A stretch of 64,000 bases of DNA from assembly GCF_016862575.1 (NCBI RefSeq), contig NZ_BONF01000030.1:62001-126000 (forward strand), given 5' to 3'. This DNA is from Catellatospora bangladeshensis. GTDB taxonomy: Bacteria > Actinomycetota > Actinomycetes > Mycobacteriales > Micromonosporaceae. The translations under genes and the position numbers were made by a program. The stretch's first letter is position 1. Each line of letters starts with the position of its first letter. Of this stretch, positions 1-9,662 are shown piece after piece. Under the pieces are notes generated by a model that was not told the DNA's origin, searched no databases, and worked only from the letters and a program-made list of their open reading frames with translations.

Positions 1-106
1 CGCCGCGCGCGGCGGTGAACGAGACGTCGCGCACCGCGTGCACGACCTTGCCCGCCCGGCCGAAGTCGCGGGACACGTTCTCGACCCTGACCAGCTCGTC
101 AGCCAC
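1..106 (-). CDS. ABC transporter ATP-binding protein, N-terminal fragment (cut by window edge)
   Basis: Only about 35 codons are present. Read on the minus strand from a GTG start at 106, the protein begins VADELVRVENVSRDFGR and continues VRDVSFTA, which is the usual first beta-strand and A-loop region of an ABC ATPase. The start overlaps the end of the upstream ATPase gene, so it is translationally coupled to the FtsX/MacB-type export operon to its right. The Walker motifs lie outside the window. Two ATPases with two permeases is common in actinobacterial FtsX-type operons. Function beyond 'second ATPase' is inference. Confidence 0.75.
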   Translation of the reverse strand, partial: MADELVRVENVSRDFGRAGKVVHAVRDVSFTAARG

Positions 107-1061
107 GGCGCACCTCCACACGGTCGGACTCCAGGGTGAGCTTCACCCGGTCCTTGAGCTCCAGTTCCTCCACGAACGCGCCGGGCAGCTGCATACGCCC
201 GGCCCGGTCGAGCACCGCGTACTCCTCGCTGACCAGCTCGGTGCCGCCGTCGGCGGTGGCCCGCGCGGTCCGGCGCACCTCCGAGGCCAGCCGGCCGTCG
301 CGGATCGCCACGGTACGCCGCACCTGCGTGGCCACGTTCGGGTCGTGGGTCACCACGACCACCGTCACGCCCAGCTCGGCGTTGATCGTCTGCAGCGCGC
401 CGAACACCTCGGCCGCGGTCGACTCGTCCAGCTCGCCGGTCGGCTCGTCGGCGAACAGCACCTCCGGGTCGTTGGCCACGGCCAGCGCCACCGCCACCCG
501 CTGCTGCTCGCCGCCGGACATCTGGTCCGGGCGGCGGTCCGCGCAGTAGCCGACGCCGACCATCTCCAGCAGCTCCGCCGCGCGCTCGCGGGCCCTGCGG
601 CCGGACCGGGTGCCGGCCAGCCGCATCGGGGTCACCACGTTCTCCAGCGCGGTCAGGTACGGCAGCAGGTTGCGGCCGGTCTGCTGCCAGACGAAGCCGA
701 CCATGTGCCGCCGGTACGACAGCCGCTTCTTCGCCGACATGGTGAGCAGGTCGTACTCGCCCACCCGGGCGATGCCCGCGGTCGGCACGTCGAGGCCGGA
801 CAGGATGTTCAGCAGGGTCGACTTGCCGGAGCCGGAGGCGCCGACGATGGCCAGCAGCTCGCCCCGGTCCACCACCAGATCGAGCCCCTGCAGCGCGACG
901 ACCTCGACGCCCTCGGTCTTGTAGATCCGCACCAGCCCGTCGCACACCAGGTGGCCGCGCAGCCGGTCGGCGCCGCCGGCCCGGTCCGCGGCCCGCTGCG
1001 CGGCACGGGCCTGCAGCGTGGCGAGGTCCGGCGGCGCGATGGTCTCGTCAGTGGTCGACAT
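99..1061 (-). CDS. FtsX/MacB-type ABC transporter ATPase with C-terminal AbrB-like tail
   Basis: 320 aa ATPase likely driving the neighbouring FtsX-like permeases. Walker A GASGSGKST lies near residue 75, the signature MSGGEQQR near 182, Walker B VLFADEPTGELD near 205 and the H-loop VTHD near 239. An N-terminal extension of about 40 residues precedes the nucleotide-binding core. After residue about 280 comes a tail (YAVLDRAGRMQLP followed by VEELELKDRVKL) that resembles a swapped-hairpin AbrB/SpoVT half. Such a domain normally dimerises or binds DNA, so it is unusual on a transporter ATPase. The ATG overlaps the permease stop (TGATG). The family (MacB/LolD/FtsE) is certain; the substrate is unknown. 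Confidence 0.93.
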   Translation of the reverse strand: MSTTDETIAPPDLATLQARAAQRAADRAGGADRLRGHLVCDGLVRIYKTEGVEVVALQGLDLVVDRGELLAIVGASGSGKSTLLNILSGLDVPTAGIARVGEYDLLTMSAKKRLSYRRHMVGFVWQQTGRNLLPYLTALENVVTPMRLAGTRSGRRARERAAELLEMVGVGYCADRRPDQMSGGEQQRVAVALAVANDPEVLFADEPTGELDESTAAEVFGALQTINAELGVTVVVVTHDPNVATQVRRTVAIRDGRLASEVRRTARATADGGTELVSEEYAVLDRAGRMQLPGAFVEELELKDRVKLTLESDRVEVRRG

Positions 1062-3715
1062 CAGCTCTCTCCCGCTTCGAAGGAACCGAGCCGGAGCACC
1101 TCACCGAGGCGCAGCCGGCGGTTGAACAGGGTTTCCACCGCGAGCGCGGTCAGCATTCCGATCAGCACCAGCGCCACCGCGGCGCCGGCCACCAGCGGGT
1201 CGAAGGCGACCCCGACCGTGATCCCGTCGGTGAACGTGTCGAGGCCCAGCGCCGGGGCGATGAGCCGCGGCATCGCCACGCCCACCACCGCGCCGGTCAG
1301 CACCGCCACGGTCACCACCGGCATCAGCTCCACCAGCAGCAGGCCCCGGCCCTGGCCTCGGGTCAGGCCCATGGTCCGCAGCCGGGACAGCACGGTGCCG
1401 CGGCCGCGGGCGCCGGAGACGACGGCGAAGCCGATCGCCAGCAGGGCCAGCAGCACGCCGGTGCCCGCGCCGATGGCGAACGCGAAGGTGATCACCGCGT
1501 TGACGCTGGTCTCGTCCAGCTCCGCGCGGGCGGAGTCCCAGGTCGTCACGAGCGTGACCGGCTCGTACGACTTCGCGCGGTAGCCGGTGCTCGCCCAGCG
1601 CTCCTGCCCGGCGTCGCCCGCCGCCCGCAGCGCCTGCGGGTCCGGGTCGCCCGCCAGCAGGTAGCCGCTGGGCAGCAGCGCCTGCCGGCTGTCCGCCGGG
1701 AACGCCTGCCAGGGCAGCACGATGAAGTTCGTCGCGCCGTTGGCGATCGGCGGGAACCCGTCGACCACCGCCGCCACCGAGAAGTCGTAGAACCGGCCCC
1801 GCAGCGTCACCATGCCCTTGCCGTCGCCGACCTGCTTCGCGGCGCCGGGCGAGAGCAGCGCCGGGATGACCGGGCTCTGGCCCGTCTCGGTGAACGCCGC
1901 GGGCGGGGTGAACTGGACCCCGGACTCGGCGAGCACCTTCGCGTAGGCCGGGCCGTCGAGCACCAGCGCGTACACCGTGCCCTTGCGCTGCTGGTCGACG
2001 GCCAGGTCACCGGCCGACTCGATCATGTAGGGGGCCACCGCGGTCACGCCGGGCACGGCGGCCAGCTCGGCGGCCGTCCGCTCGTCGAAGTAGTAGCCGT
2101 CGACCTTGACGTCGGCGGCCATCCGCAGGTCCGTGGCGCGGTCGCGGCCGGCGTCGATGGTGCCCGCGACGGCCACGCTGAACACCGCGGTGCTCACCGC
2201 GACGACCAGCACGGCCACCGGGCCGATCACGGCGCCCGCGGTGCGGCCCGCCCGGGACAGGCCCAGGAAGCCGACCGCTCCGCGGCCGCGTACGGCCAGC
2301 CGGCCCAGCCAGGCGACCACCGGCGGGATCACCCGCACCATGGCCACCGCCGCGCCCGCGGCCAGCAGCGCGGGCACCGCCGCCAGGTAGACGTCGACCT
2401 CGCCGGTCTCGCTCAGGCCGCGCTCGCGCAGCAGCCACACCCCGGCACCGGCCAGCACCAGCAGGCTCAGCTCAGCGGTGCGCCGCTTCAGGCCCACCCG
2501 GGTGCTCGCCACGTCGGCGCGCTCGCCCGAGAACGACGGGTCGCGCGACGTGCGCATGGTCATCACCGGCACGGCGCACACGGCCAGCGCGGTGAACGCG
2601 GCCAGCACCGGCCAGGTGTTCGCGGGCCGCCCCGGCACCGCCGCCCCGAGCAGCGCGCCGAGCACCGCGGCGGGCAGCACCAGCAGCGACTCCAGCAGCG
2701 TGTACGACCCGATGGTGAGGATCGCGCCGCCCCGGGCACGGAGCAGGGCGAACTCGGCCCGGCGCCGGCTGACCAGGACCCGGGCCGCCAGCACGACCAG
2801 CCCGGCGAGCGTGACCAGCGCGCCCAGCTGCACCACGGCGAGCAGCGCCTGCGCGGCGCGGGCCCGCTCGGCGAACCGGTCCAGCGCGGTGTCCAGGCCG
2901 GTCGTCAGCGACGACTCGATGCCCTGCCGCCGCGCGACGCTGGTCCCCTCCACCACGGCGGGCAGCACCGCCAGATCGAGCGTCGCCGCGTCGATGCGGT
3001 AGCGCCACTCGTAGGTGACCTGGACCTGCTTCGCCAGCCGGGTGACGCCCGTCTCGTCGGAGAAGACCACCGCGCGGTACGGGTCGCCGTCCTCGTTGGG
3101 CAGGTAGGCCCGCAGCGCGGTGGGCACCGGCTCCCAGAAGGTGCCGTTCTCGTCGTGCGGCGCGATGATGCCGACGACCTCCACCGGCACCGAGTCCTGG
3201 AACCGGAAGGTGCTGCCGACCCGCTGCTCCAGCTGCTCGGCGTTGTACTCGGTGAGCACCACCTCGACGGGGACGTCGGTGCCCGGCCTGGTCTGCGGCC
3301 ACCGGCCCGCGACCAGGTCGGCCTGCTCCTCCAGCCCGCTGCCGGTGCGGACGCTGAACAGCGGCGGGGTGCGCTCCGGCAGGCCGGTGCCGCGCACGAA
3401 GGAGTCCTCCGGCGACGTCGACGCCGCCCACCAGGACTGCTGGATGCGCTCGCGCAGGACCGGGTAGAGCAGGTCCCGCTGCTGGGTCAGCCGCCGGTCC
3501 GGGGCCCAGTTGGCGTTCGGCGCCTTCACTCCGCGGAACGTGAGGTCGCGGGAGGTGTAGCTGAGCGCGGAGACGTCGTTGCGCAGGCCCTCGTCGGTCA
3601 GCTGGTTCGCGATCCGCGGCGCGCCCAGCACGAGCAGGCCGGCCGCGAGCGTCAGCACGCCGAGCAGGGCCAGCGGCCCGGCTCCGGCCCGTACCCGGGC
3701 GATCCATCCCTTCAC
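1061..3715 (-). CDS. FtsX-like ABC transporter permease
   Basis: 884 aa membrane protein. It has an N-terminal membrane anchor (residues about 14-32) followed by a large extracytoplasmic domain. A cluster of membrane helices (about 285-480), a second extracellular domain and a C-terminal set of helices then follow, ending in the NRRLRLGEVLRLG tail typical of FtsX/MacB-type permeases. The start overlaps the stop of the upstream permease by 4 nt, and the stop overlaps the ATPase start, so the three genes form one transcript. The duplicated architecture suits large lipophilic substrates or lipoprotein/peptide export, but the substrate is not evident. Confidence 0.9.
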   Translation of the reverse strand: MKGWIARVRAGAGPLALLGVLTLAAGLLVLGAPRIANQLTDEGLRNDVSALSYTSRDLTFRGVKAPNANWAPDRRLTQQRDLLYPVLRERIQQSWWAASTSPEDSFVRGTGLPERTPPLFSVRTGSGLEEQADLVAGRWPQTRPGTDVPVEVVLTEYNAEQLEQRVGSTFRFQDSVPVEVVGIIAPHDENGTFWEPVPTALRAYLPNEDGDPYRAVVFSDETGVTRLAKQVQVTYEWRYRIDAATLDLAVLPAVVEGTSVARRQGIESSLTTGLDTALDRFAERARAAQALLAVVQLGALVTLAGLVVLAARVLVSRRRAEFALLRARGGAILTIGSYTLLESLLVLPAAVLGALLGAAVPGRPANTWPVLAAFTALAVCAVPVMTMRTSRDPSFSGERADVASTRVGLKRRTAELSLLVLAGAGVWLLRERGLSETGEVDVYLAAVPALLAAGAAVAMVRVIPPVVAWLGRLAVRGRGAVGFLGLSRAGRTAGAVIGPVAVLVVAVSTAVFSVAVAGTIDAGRDRATDLRMAADVKVDGYYFDERTAAELAAVPGVTAVAPYMIESAGDLAVDQQRKGTVYALVLDGPAYAKVLAESGVQFTPPAAFTETGQSPVIPALLSPGAAKQVGDGKGMVTLRGRFYDFSVAAVVDGFPPIANGATNFIVLPWQAFPADSRQALLPSGYLLAGDPDPQALRAAGDAGQERWASTGYRAKSYEPVTLVTTWDSARAELDETSVNAVITFAFAIGAGTGVLLALLAIGFAVVSGARGRGTVLSRLRTMGLTRGQGRGLLLVELMPVVTVAVLTGAVVGVAMPRLIAPALGLDTFTDGITVGVAFDPLVAGAAVALVLIGMLTALAVETLFNRRLRLGEVLRLGSFEAGES

Positions 3716-6700
3716 CGGTCAGCTCCGATCCGCAGCTGGGCGGCGGCCAGCCGCTGCCGCATCGTGGTCGCGACGAGCCCGGCCATCACCAGCGTGATGG
3801 CGAGCAGGACCGCGGCCGTGGCGAGCACGGGCGGCCAGTCCGTCGTGGTGAGCGCGGGCGGCACGGGGCGGCTCGCGCTCGGGGTGAGGATCACCAGCGG
3901 GCCGGTCGTCCGCGCGACGAGCATGCCCACCACCAGGCCGACGGCCACGCCGAGCCCGGCCAGGAACGCCTGCTCGATCATCAGGGCACGGGCCAGCAGG
4001 TTCGGTGTGGCGCCGAGGGTGTTGAGCACGGCCAGCTCGGCGACCCGCCGCCGGGCGGTGGCCCGTACGTCGACGGCGACGCCGACCAGGGCCAGCCCGA
4101 TCGCCCCCAGCGCCGCGATGAACAGCGCGATGCGGGCACCGGCGCCGAACGGGTCGTCCGCGGCGTGCAGGGCCAGCGCGTGCCGGTCGATCGTCAGCAG
4201 GTTGGGCAGCGGGCCGGCCGCGGCGGCGGCCTCGGCGTGCCGGTCCGGGTCGGTGCGCAGCCACCACTCGGTGATGATCGGGATCCGGGATCCCTCCCGC
4301 ACCAGGTGGCTGCCCAGCGACGGCATGTCGACCAGCAACGCGGCCGGCGCCAGCTCGCCGGGCAGGGCGACGGCCTCGCCGGTGACGTGCACCGTGGTGG
4401 TGACGCCCCACAGCGGGATGTCCAGCTTCGCGCCGACCTGGGTGTGCAGCGCGGCGAGCGCCTCGGGCGTGGCCAGCACCGGCACCTCCACCGAGCCGGA
4501 ATTGGCACGGAGGGTGAAGGAGGACGACACGTTGACGGCACCACCCGGGTCCATCATCTCGACGCGGGCGGTGTCGCCCGACGCGGTGATCTTCACCTCG
4601 CCGTGGCTGCCCGGCACGCCCCACTGGCCGCCGGGCAGCTCGAAGCGGAACGGGGTCGCGGCGCCCCCGGCGTCGACGGTGGCCAGCCCGCTGAGCTCGA
4701 ACGTGATGGGCAGGCCGAAGGGCATGTCCGGACCGTCCATCGTGACGCCGGTCAGCCGCAGCCCCGCCGTGTTCGGCACGGGCACGTCGAACGTGTACCC
4801 GTCGGCGTCGCTGCTCCCGGCCAGCGGCACCTGGTACACGGCGCCGTGCGGGTCGGTGAGCAGGAGCGAGGTGGCCTCGCGCGGGCGGGCGATGAAGTCC
4901 TCGCCGTGCGCGGTGATCCGGACCGACCCGCGCATCGCCCGCGTCCCGGCGGGCAGCTCCACGCCCGCGGCCAGCCGCCGCTCGGCGGCCATGGCCGCGG
5001 TCAGCGCGGGGGCGTCGCCCAGGTCGGACCGCAGCCGCAGCACGTCCCCGGCGGCGGCGGTGTCGAGCGCGAGCAGCGAGATCGGCGTCTCCTTCTCCCC
5101 CGAGGTGAGCGTGGTCCGCCAGGCGGGCAGCGCGCTCAGCACGCCGGGCAGTGCGTCGATCTGCTCCACCCGCTGCCGCGGGGCGGCCCAGGAGGTCTCG
5201 GTCAGGCGCAGGTCCGCCCCGGCGGTGTGGTCGGCCTGGTCCAGCTGCGACTGGCGGGCGGTCGCGGCCAGCGTCCAGGCCAGCGTGCTGACCGCGACGC
5301 TCAGCGCCAGCAGCAGCACCGGCCCGGCGTGCGGGCGGCGTCCGGCCTGCCATACGCCGAGCTGGGCGGCGAACCAGGACCTGCGGTCGACCTGGCGCTC
5401 CAGCAGCCGGGTCAGCGGCGGCAGCAGGCGCAGCGCGACGACCGCGCCGGCCAGCACGCCGAGCGGCCCGGCGGCGGCCAGCATCGGGTCGATGCCCAGC
5501 TCGCCGGCGACGCCCGACAGCGGGGAGTCGTACTGCCGCAGCTGGAACCAGGCGAGCACGGCGAAGCCGATGAGCGCGAGGTCCAGGCCGGCGCGCTGGG
5601 CCACGGCGGTGCGGCTGGGCCGGGAACGGGCGGCCAGGTCGGCCACGTAGGTGCCGCCGCCGCGCAGCGCGGGCAGCAGCATGGCCAGCACGCAGCCGAG
5701 CCCGGCGGCCACCGCGACGCCGACGGTGAGCGGGCTGATGCCGCCCTCCAGGCGCACCCCGATGGCCGCCAGCGCGGGCACCCGCTCGGCGAGGGTGAGC
5801 AGCGGCGCGACCAGCAGCGGGGCGAGCACGGCGCCCGGCGCGGCGATGAGCAGCGCCTCCCAGGCGGCGAGCCCGGCGAGCTGGCCGCGGGACGCGCCGC
5901 GGGCACGCAGCAGCGCGGTCTCCGCCCGGCGGCCCTCGGTGAGCAGCGCGGCCAGCAGGATCAGGGCGTACCCGCCGAGGATCGAGATGAGCAGCAGCGG
6001 CGTGAGCAGGTCGGAGCGGCCGACGAGGCTGGCCTGCTGGATGCGGTCGACCAGGCGCTCCAGGTGCGTCGAGGCCTGGCCGCCTTCGCCGTACCCCAGC
6101 TCCTTGGGCACCTCGCCCAGGGTGGCCACGGTGCCGCGGGCGGCGACGAGCTCGGACAGCAGTGCCCGGGACAGGTCCGGGGTGACCACCCAGCCGCTGT
6201 TGCCGAGGTAGGACCAGCCGTCGAAGAAGTCCTCGCGGTTGAGCACCAGCGGGCCGTACGTGTTGCGGCCCGGCTCGACGCCCTCGGCCATCTCCGGCAC
6301 GAGCAGCCAGTACGGGTCGTCGGCGGTCAGCGCCGCGAAGACGCCGACGACCTCGACCTCCTGGACCTGCTTGGTGATGCCGTTGGTCATCCGCACACGG
6401 GAGCCGGTCTTCAGGCCCAGCGCGTGCGCGGCGGCCTCGCCGACGACGGTCTGCGGCACCTGCGCGCCGGTCTGCGGCCAGCTGCCGGAGAGAAGCCGGG
6501 CGTGCGCGGCTAGGTCGTCCAGGAACATGACGCGGGCGTAGACGACGCCGTAGGAGTCGGCCACCGCGTCGCCGGTGTCGCCGTTGAAGCGCAGGCCGCT
6601 GGCGTACCCGGCGGCGGTGACGGAGAGGCGGGTGTCGCCGAACCGCTTGGCGAACGACTCGCGCAGCTTGGCGTCCGTGGCGGTCCACGACTCGGCGGAG

Positions 6701-6942
6701 AAGGATTTGCTGACGTCCTCCCCGGTGGAGACCCAGCCGCTGCCGCCCGTGCGCGAGGGCAGGCGGATCTGGATCGCCCGTTCGTCCGGCGGCGCCGCGG
6801 CGACGGCCGCCCGGCCGCCCGCCTCGATCACCGCGCCGCTGTAACTCGCCAGTGCCACCAGCAGCGTCGTCGAGATCAGCGCTGCCGCAGCCGCGGCTGT
6901 CAACAGGCCCTTCGCGCTGTAGGCCCGCCGACGTCCCAGCAT
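3712..6942 (-). CDS. FtsX-like ABC transporter permease, large
   Basis: 1076 aa, first transporter gene of the operon. One membrane helix lies near residues 15-35, followed by an extracytoplasmic domain. Helices with the A-L-L-R-A-R-G-A-S motif of FtsX permeases come near 345, then another long soluble domain and C-terminal helices with VAELAVLNTLGATP. I chose the ATG at 6942 (MLGRRRAYSAKG) because an AAGGAGG sits 4 nt upstream (6947-6953). A longer reading to 6969 lacks such a site. The TetR gene 90 nt upstream on the same strand is a natural candidate regulator. Confidence 0.9.
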   Translation of the reverse strand: MLGRRRAYSAKGLLTAAAAAALISTTLLVALASYSGAVIEAGGRAAVAAAPPDERAIQIRLPSRTGGSGWVSTGEDVSKSFSAESWTATDAKLRESFAKRFGDTRLSVTAAGYASGLRFNGDTGDAVADSYGVVYARVMFLDDLAAHARLLSGSWPQTGAQVPQTVVGEAAAHALGLKTGSRVRMTNGITKQVQEVEVVGVFAALTADDPYWLLVPEMAEGVEPGRNTYGPLVLNREDFFDGWSYLGNSGWVVTPDLSRALLSELVAARGTVATLGEVPKELGYGEGGQASTHLERLVDRIQQASLVGRSDLLTPLLLISILGGYALILLAALLTEGRRAETALLRARGASRGQLAGLAAWEALLIAAPGAVLAPLLVAPLLTLAERVPALAAIGVRLEGGISPLTVGVAVAAGLGCVLAMLLPALRGGGTYVADLAARSRPSRTAVAQRAGLDLALIGFAVLAWFQLRQYDSPLSGVAGELGIDPMLAAAGPLGVLAGAVVALRLLPPLTRLLERQVDRRSWFAAQLGVWQAGRRPHAGPVLLLALSVAVSTLAWTLAATARQSQLDQADHTAGADLRLTETSWAAPRQRVEQIDALPGVLSALPAWRTTLTSGEKETPISLLALDTAAAGDVLRLRSDLGDAPALTAAMAAERRLAAGVELPAGTRAMRGSVRITAHGEDFIARPREATSLLLTDPHGAVYQVPLAGSSDADGYTFDVPVPNTAGLRLTGVTMDGPDMPFGLPITFELSGLATVDAGGAATPFRFELPGGQWGVPGSHGEVKITASGDTARVEMMDPGGAVNVSSSFTLRANSGSVEVPVLATPEALAALHTQVGAKLDIPLWGVTTTVHVTGEAVALPGELAPAALLVDMPSLGSHLVREGSRIPIITEWWLRTDPDRHAEAAAAAGPLPNLLTIDRHALALHAADDPFGAGARIALFIAALGAIGLALVGVAVDVRATARRRVAELAVLNTLGATPNLLARALMIEQAFLAGLGVAVGLVVGMLVARTTGPLVILTPSASRPVPPALTTTDWPPVLATAAVLLAITLVMAGLVATTMRQRLAAAQLRIGADR

Positions 6943-6946
6943 GGCG

Positions 6947-6953
6947 CCTCCTT
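6947..6953 (-). promoter_or_regulatory. ribosome binding site deciding the permease start
   Basis: AAGGAGG on the minus strand, 4 nt from the ATG at 6942. It favours this start over the in-frame upstream codon at 6969. Confidence 0.75.
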
Positions 6954-7032
6954 GGCTCCCGATCACCAACCTCTGTAGGAGCAGTAAGGAGCCTTGACCG
7001 GTTCACACGCCGTGACGGCTGTTACCGGACCG

Positions 7033-7662
7033 TTATGGCTGGTGAGGCGGTTCGCCCCTTTCATCCGGTGGTAGGACCCCTGCGGTGAGCTGGGCAAAGG
7101 CGGAGCGGCGCTGGATCGCCAGGTCGCGCGTCTGCCCGGCGGCCCACGACCACAGCGCGCTGTCCCAGGCCGCCTGCGCCGCGCCCGCCACCAGCAGCGG
7201 GTACGGATGCGTCTCGGCCCTGCCGCAACGCCCGGCCACGAACACGCTCACCAGCCGCCGCAGCTCCTCGCTGAGGACCAGGTACGTGCTCAGCAGCGAC
7301 GGCTGCTCGCTGAGCAGGGCGAGCCGGGCGCGGAGCTGGTCCAGCTCGGCCTCGTCGGTGATGTCGGCCGCGTCCAGCACCGCGCGCACCGACTCCAGCG
7401 GGGGCTCGTCGGCGGGCCGCGCCTCCAGCGCGCCGCGCAGCTGGTCCACCCGCTCGTGCCCGATGTCGCCGAAGAGCACGTGCTGCTTGGAGGAGTAGTA
7501 GCGGAAGAAGGTGCGTACGGAGACGCCGGCCCCGGCGGCGATCTCCTCGACCGTGGTGTGCTCGTAGCCCCGGCGGGCGAACAGGGCGAGCGCCGCCTGC
7601 TCCAGCGCCGCTCGTGTGTGCTGTTTGTGCTGTTCCCGCCGGTTGATCACCCGTCCGGTCAT
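7033..7662 (-). CDS. TetR family transcriptional regulator
   Basis: 209 aa. The N-terminal helix-turn-helix (residues about 14-60, LALFARRGYEHTTVEEIAAG then VSVRTFFRYYSSK) is textbook TetR with the F-R-Y-Y-x-S-K end. The C-terminal ligand domain is acyl-type and not informative. It lies just upstream of, and on the same strand as, the FtsX transporter operon. It may therefore repress that operon and itself, a common arrangement for drug- or lipid-efflux systems. Ligand unknown. Confidence 0.9.
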   Translation of the reverse strand: MTGRVINRREQHKQHTRAALEQAALALFARRGYEHTTVEEIAAGAGVSVRTFFRYYSSKQHVLFGDIGHERVDQLRGALEARPADEPPLESVRAVLDAADITDEAELDQLRARLALLSEQPSLLSTYLVLSEELRRLVSVFVAGRCGRAETHPYPLLVAGAAQAAWDSALWSWAAGQTRDLAIQRRSAFAQLTAGVLPPDERGEPPHQP

Positions 7663-7756
7663 TCACTCATCCTCTAGGCGCGGGCTCGCACCGTCAAAGC
7701 GCGGTCCGCCGTCTGGAGGCGACGGGCATTGGTCGATATAGCAGCATTCAAGTTAT

Positions 7757-8332
7757 ATGCACCGCTACCGTCGGACCATGGTTGCCCATCGGTTGGTGCG
7801 GAACCTGGCCGGTGCCGTCGCGGTGCTGGCAACGCTGTTGACAGTGGTCTTCGGGCTGCCCGCCCTGAACCGGGCCGTGCCCACCGATCGCTCCCTCGCC
7901 GGCCCGCGCTACGACGTGGGGGCGGGTGTCACCGTCGCGCCGCCGCCGGGGGCCCGGGTCGACGCCAGCAAGACGCGGCCCGGCAGCGAGCGCGCCACAG
8001 TGATGTTCCTGGTGGGCGACGTGCGCTACCTCATCGTGGTGCAGCCGTTCGACGGGCCGATCGGGGAGGCGGCGGAGAAGCTGCGTACGAAGATCAAGGC
8101 GACGCAGGGTTACCAGGTCACCGGGAACGAGGGCGGCATCCGCACCACCGGCGGGCTGGCCGGGGTGGCCGGCGGCTACACCGCGCCGGGGCGCAGCGGC
8201 CGCTACGCCGTGTTCCTGGCCGGGGAGCACTCCATCGAGGTGACCGTCAGCGGCGCCCAGCTGGAGCTGCAACGCGAGCTGGCCGGGATCGACGGCTCGA
8301 TCAGCTCCATCACCTACGGCGGTGACCGGTGA
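7757..8332 (+). CDS. membrane-anchored protein of unknown function
   Basis: 191 aa with one N-terminal membrane helix (residues about 16-35) followed by an extracytoplasmic domain of about 150 residues that I do not recognise. It overlaps the PrsW-like protease gene by 4 nt (GTGA), so the two are co-translated, and this protein may be a partner or substrate of the protease. A possible promoter, TTGGTC (7729-7734) and TTATAT (7753-7758) with 18-nt spacing, overlaps the first ATG. If it is real, translation would start at the in-frame ATG at 7778 instead. Confidence 0.75.
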   Translation: MHRYRRTMVAHRLVRNLAGAVAVLATLLTVVFGLPALNRAVPTDRSLAGPRYDVGAGVTVAPPPGARVDASKTRPGSERATVMFLVGDVRYLIVVQPFDGPIGEAAEKLRTKIKATQGYQVTGNEGGIRTTGGLAGVAGGYTAPGRSGRYAVFLAGEHSIEVTVSGAQLELQRELAGIDGSISSITYGGDR

Positions 8333-9648
8333 CGGTGGCGGGGCGCTCCCGGCGCTGGCGCTTCTCGGTGCGCCCGACCCCGCGGGCGGCGCGCGCCCTC
8401 AAGTCGCTCCAGCTGCCCGCGTTCTGGCTGCTCGGCCTGATCCTGCTGGCGGGGATGGCCCGGCTGCTGGAGATCCTGCGCGCCGACCTGGCCCGCTTCC
8501 CGGTGGCGACCACCTCGGCGATCGTCCTGTTCGCCCTGTACGCCGTGCCGTTCTGGCTCTTCATCGCCTCCATGGACTTCCTGGAACGGGAGCCGCCGCT
8601 GCTCATGGCGACCGCGTTCGCCTGGGGCGGCGCGGTGGCCACCACCGCCGCCATCCCGGGCACCCAGGCGCTGCACGACCTGGTCGCCAAGCTGATCTCG
8701 CCCGCGTTCGCGGCGACCTGGGGCTCGGCCATCGCCGGGCCGACCGTCGAGGAGCTGCTCAAGGCGCTCGGCGTGGTGATGATCGTGCTGGTGGCCCGCA
8801 AGCAGATCAACAGCGTGCTGGACGGCATGGTGTACGGCGCCCTGATCGGGCTCGGCTACCAGGTGGTCGAGGACATCGTGTTCGCGGTGAACGCGGTGGC
8901 GCTGCGCGGGCAGGGCGACGGGGTCGGCCCGGTGGTGGCCACGTTCTTCCTGCGCGGCTTCCTGGCCGGGCTGTGGAGCCACACCCTGTTCACGGCGCTG
9001 GCCGGGGCGGGCATCGCCTGGTTCGTGGTGCGCACCGACAAGCCGCTGTGGTGGCGGCTCGGCGGCCTCGGCCTCGGGCTCGGCCTGGCCTGGCTCACCC
9101 ACTTCGTCTGGAACTCGCCGCTGTTCGCCGACGGCCTCGGCTCCGGCGCGGCCGGGGTGCTGCTCGGCATGCTCGGCAAGGGCCTGCCCGCGCTCGCCAT
9201 GGTGCTCGCCCTGCTCTGGGTCGCCCGGCACCGGGAGGCGCACTACTACGTGGCGCAGCTCGCCCGGCTGCAGGACCCGCGCATCGCCACCCCGGGCGAG
9301 CTGCAGATCATGGGCCACGGGCACCTGCGCGCCGACGCCCGGCGCTACGGGCGGGCCCGCTGCGGCCGCGCCGGGGAGCGGGCGGTGCGCGGCCTGCAGA
9401 CCGCCCAGGCCCGGCTGGCCGTCGAGCTGAGCCGGGTGGACCGCATCTTCCCCGGCGACGAGCTGCTCGTGCACTGCCGCGACGAGGTGCTCGCGCAGCG
9501 GCAGCGCCTGGTCGACCTCGGCCACCCCGAGGCGGTCGTCTCACCGATGCGCCCCGCCGTGCCCCGCGTCGTCGTCCTCGGCATCCTCTTCGCCGTCGCC
9601 CTCTTCCTCCTCATCTGGCAGGCCATCCGTACCATGAACGCCGCCTAG
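8329..9648 (+). CDS. PrsW-family intramembrane protease
   Basis: 439 aa, about eight predicted membrane helices in residues 30-300, then a soluble C-terminal region of about 110 residues and a final helix. Family motifs are visible: EELLK near residue 145, GLGYQVVED near 184 (family usually E-N/D), SHTLFTALAG near 223 and THFVWN near 258. These supply the Glu and His residues proposed to bind zinc. PrsW proteins cleave anti-sigma factors or other membrane proteins; the substrate here is unknown. The gene starts with GTG overlapping the upstream anchored protein. Confidence 0.88.
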   Translation: MTVAGRSRRWRFSVRPTPRAARALKSLQLPAFWLLGLILLAGMARLLEILRADLARFPVATTSAIVLFALYAVPFWLFIASMDFLEREPPLLMATAFAWGGAVATTAAIPGTQALHDLVAKLISPAFAATWGSAIAGPTVEELLKALGVVMIVLVARKQINSVLDGMVYGALIGLGYQVVEDIVFAVNAVALRGQGDGVGPVVATFFLRGFLAGLWSHTLFTALAGAGIAWFVVRTDKPLWWRLGGLGLGLGLAWLTHFVWNSPLFADGLGSGAAGVLLGMLGKGLPALAMVLALLWVARHREAHYYVAQLARLQDPRIATPGELQIMGHGHLRADARRYGRARCGRAGERAVRGLQTAQARLAVELSRVDRIFPGDELLVHCRDEVLAQRQRLVDLGHPEAVVSPMRPAVPRVVVLGILFAVALFLLIWQAIRTMNAA

Positions 9649-9662
9649 TCCCCGCTTGTGGG

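Noticed and set aside
3719-7006. A 1095-codon open frame overlapping the large FtsX permease in another reading frame
   Set aside because: It is a GC-driven shadow: repetitive Arg/Ala/Gly composition, no domains, and the permease frame has clear motifs and a ribosome site.
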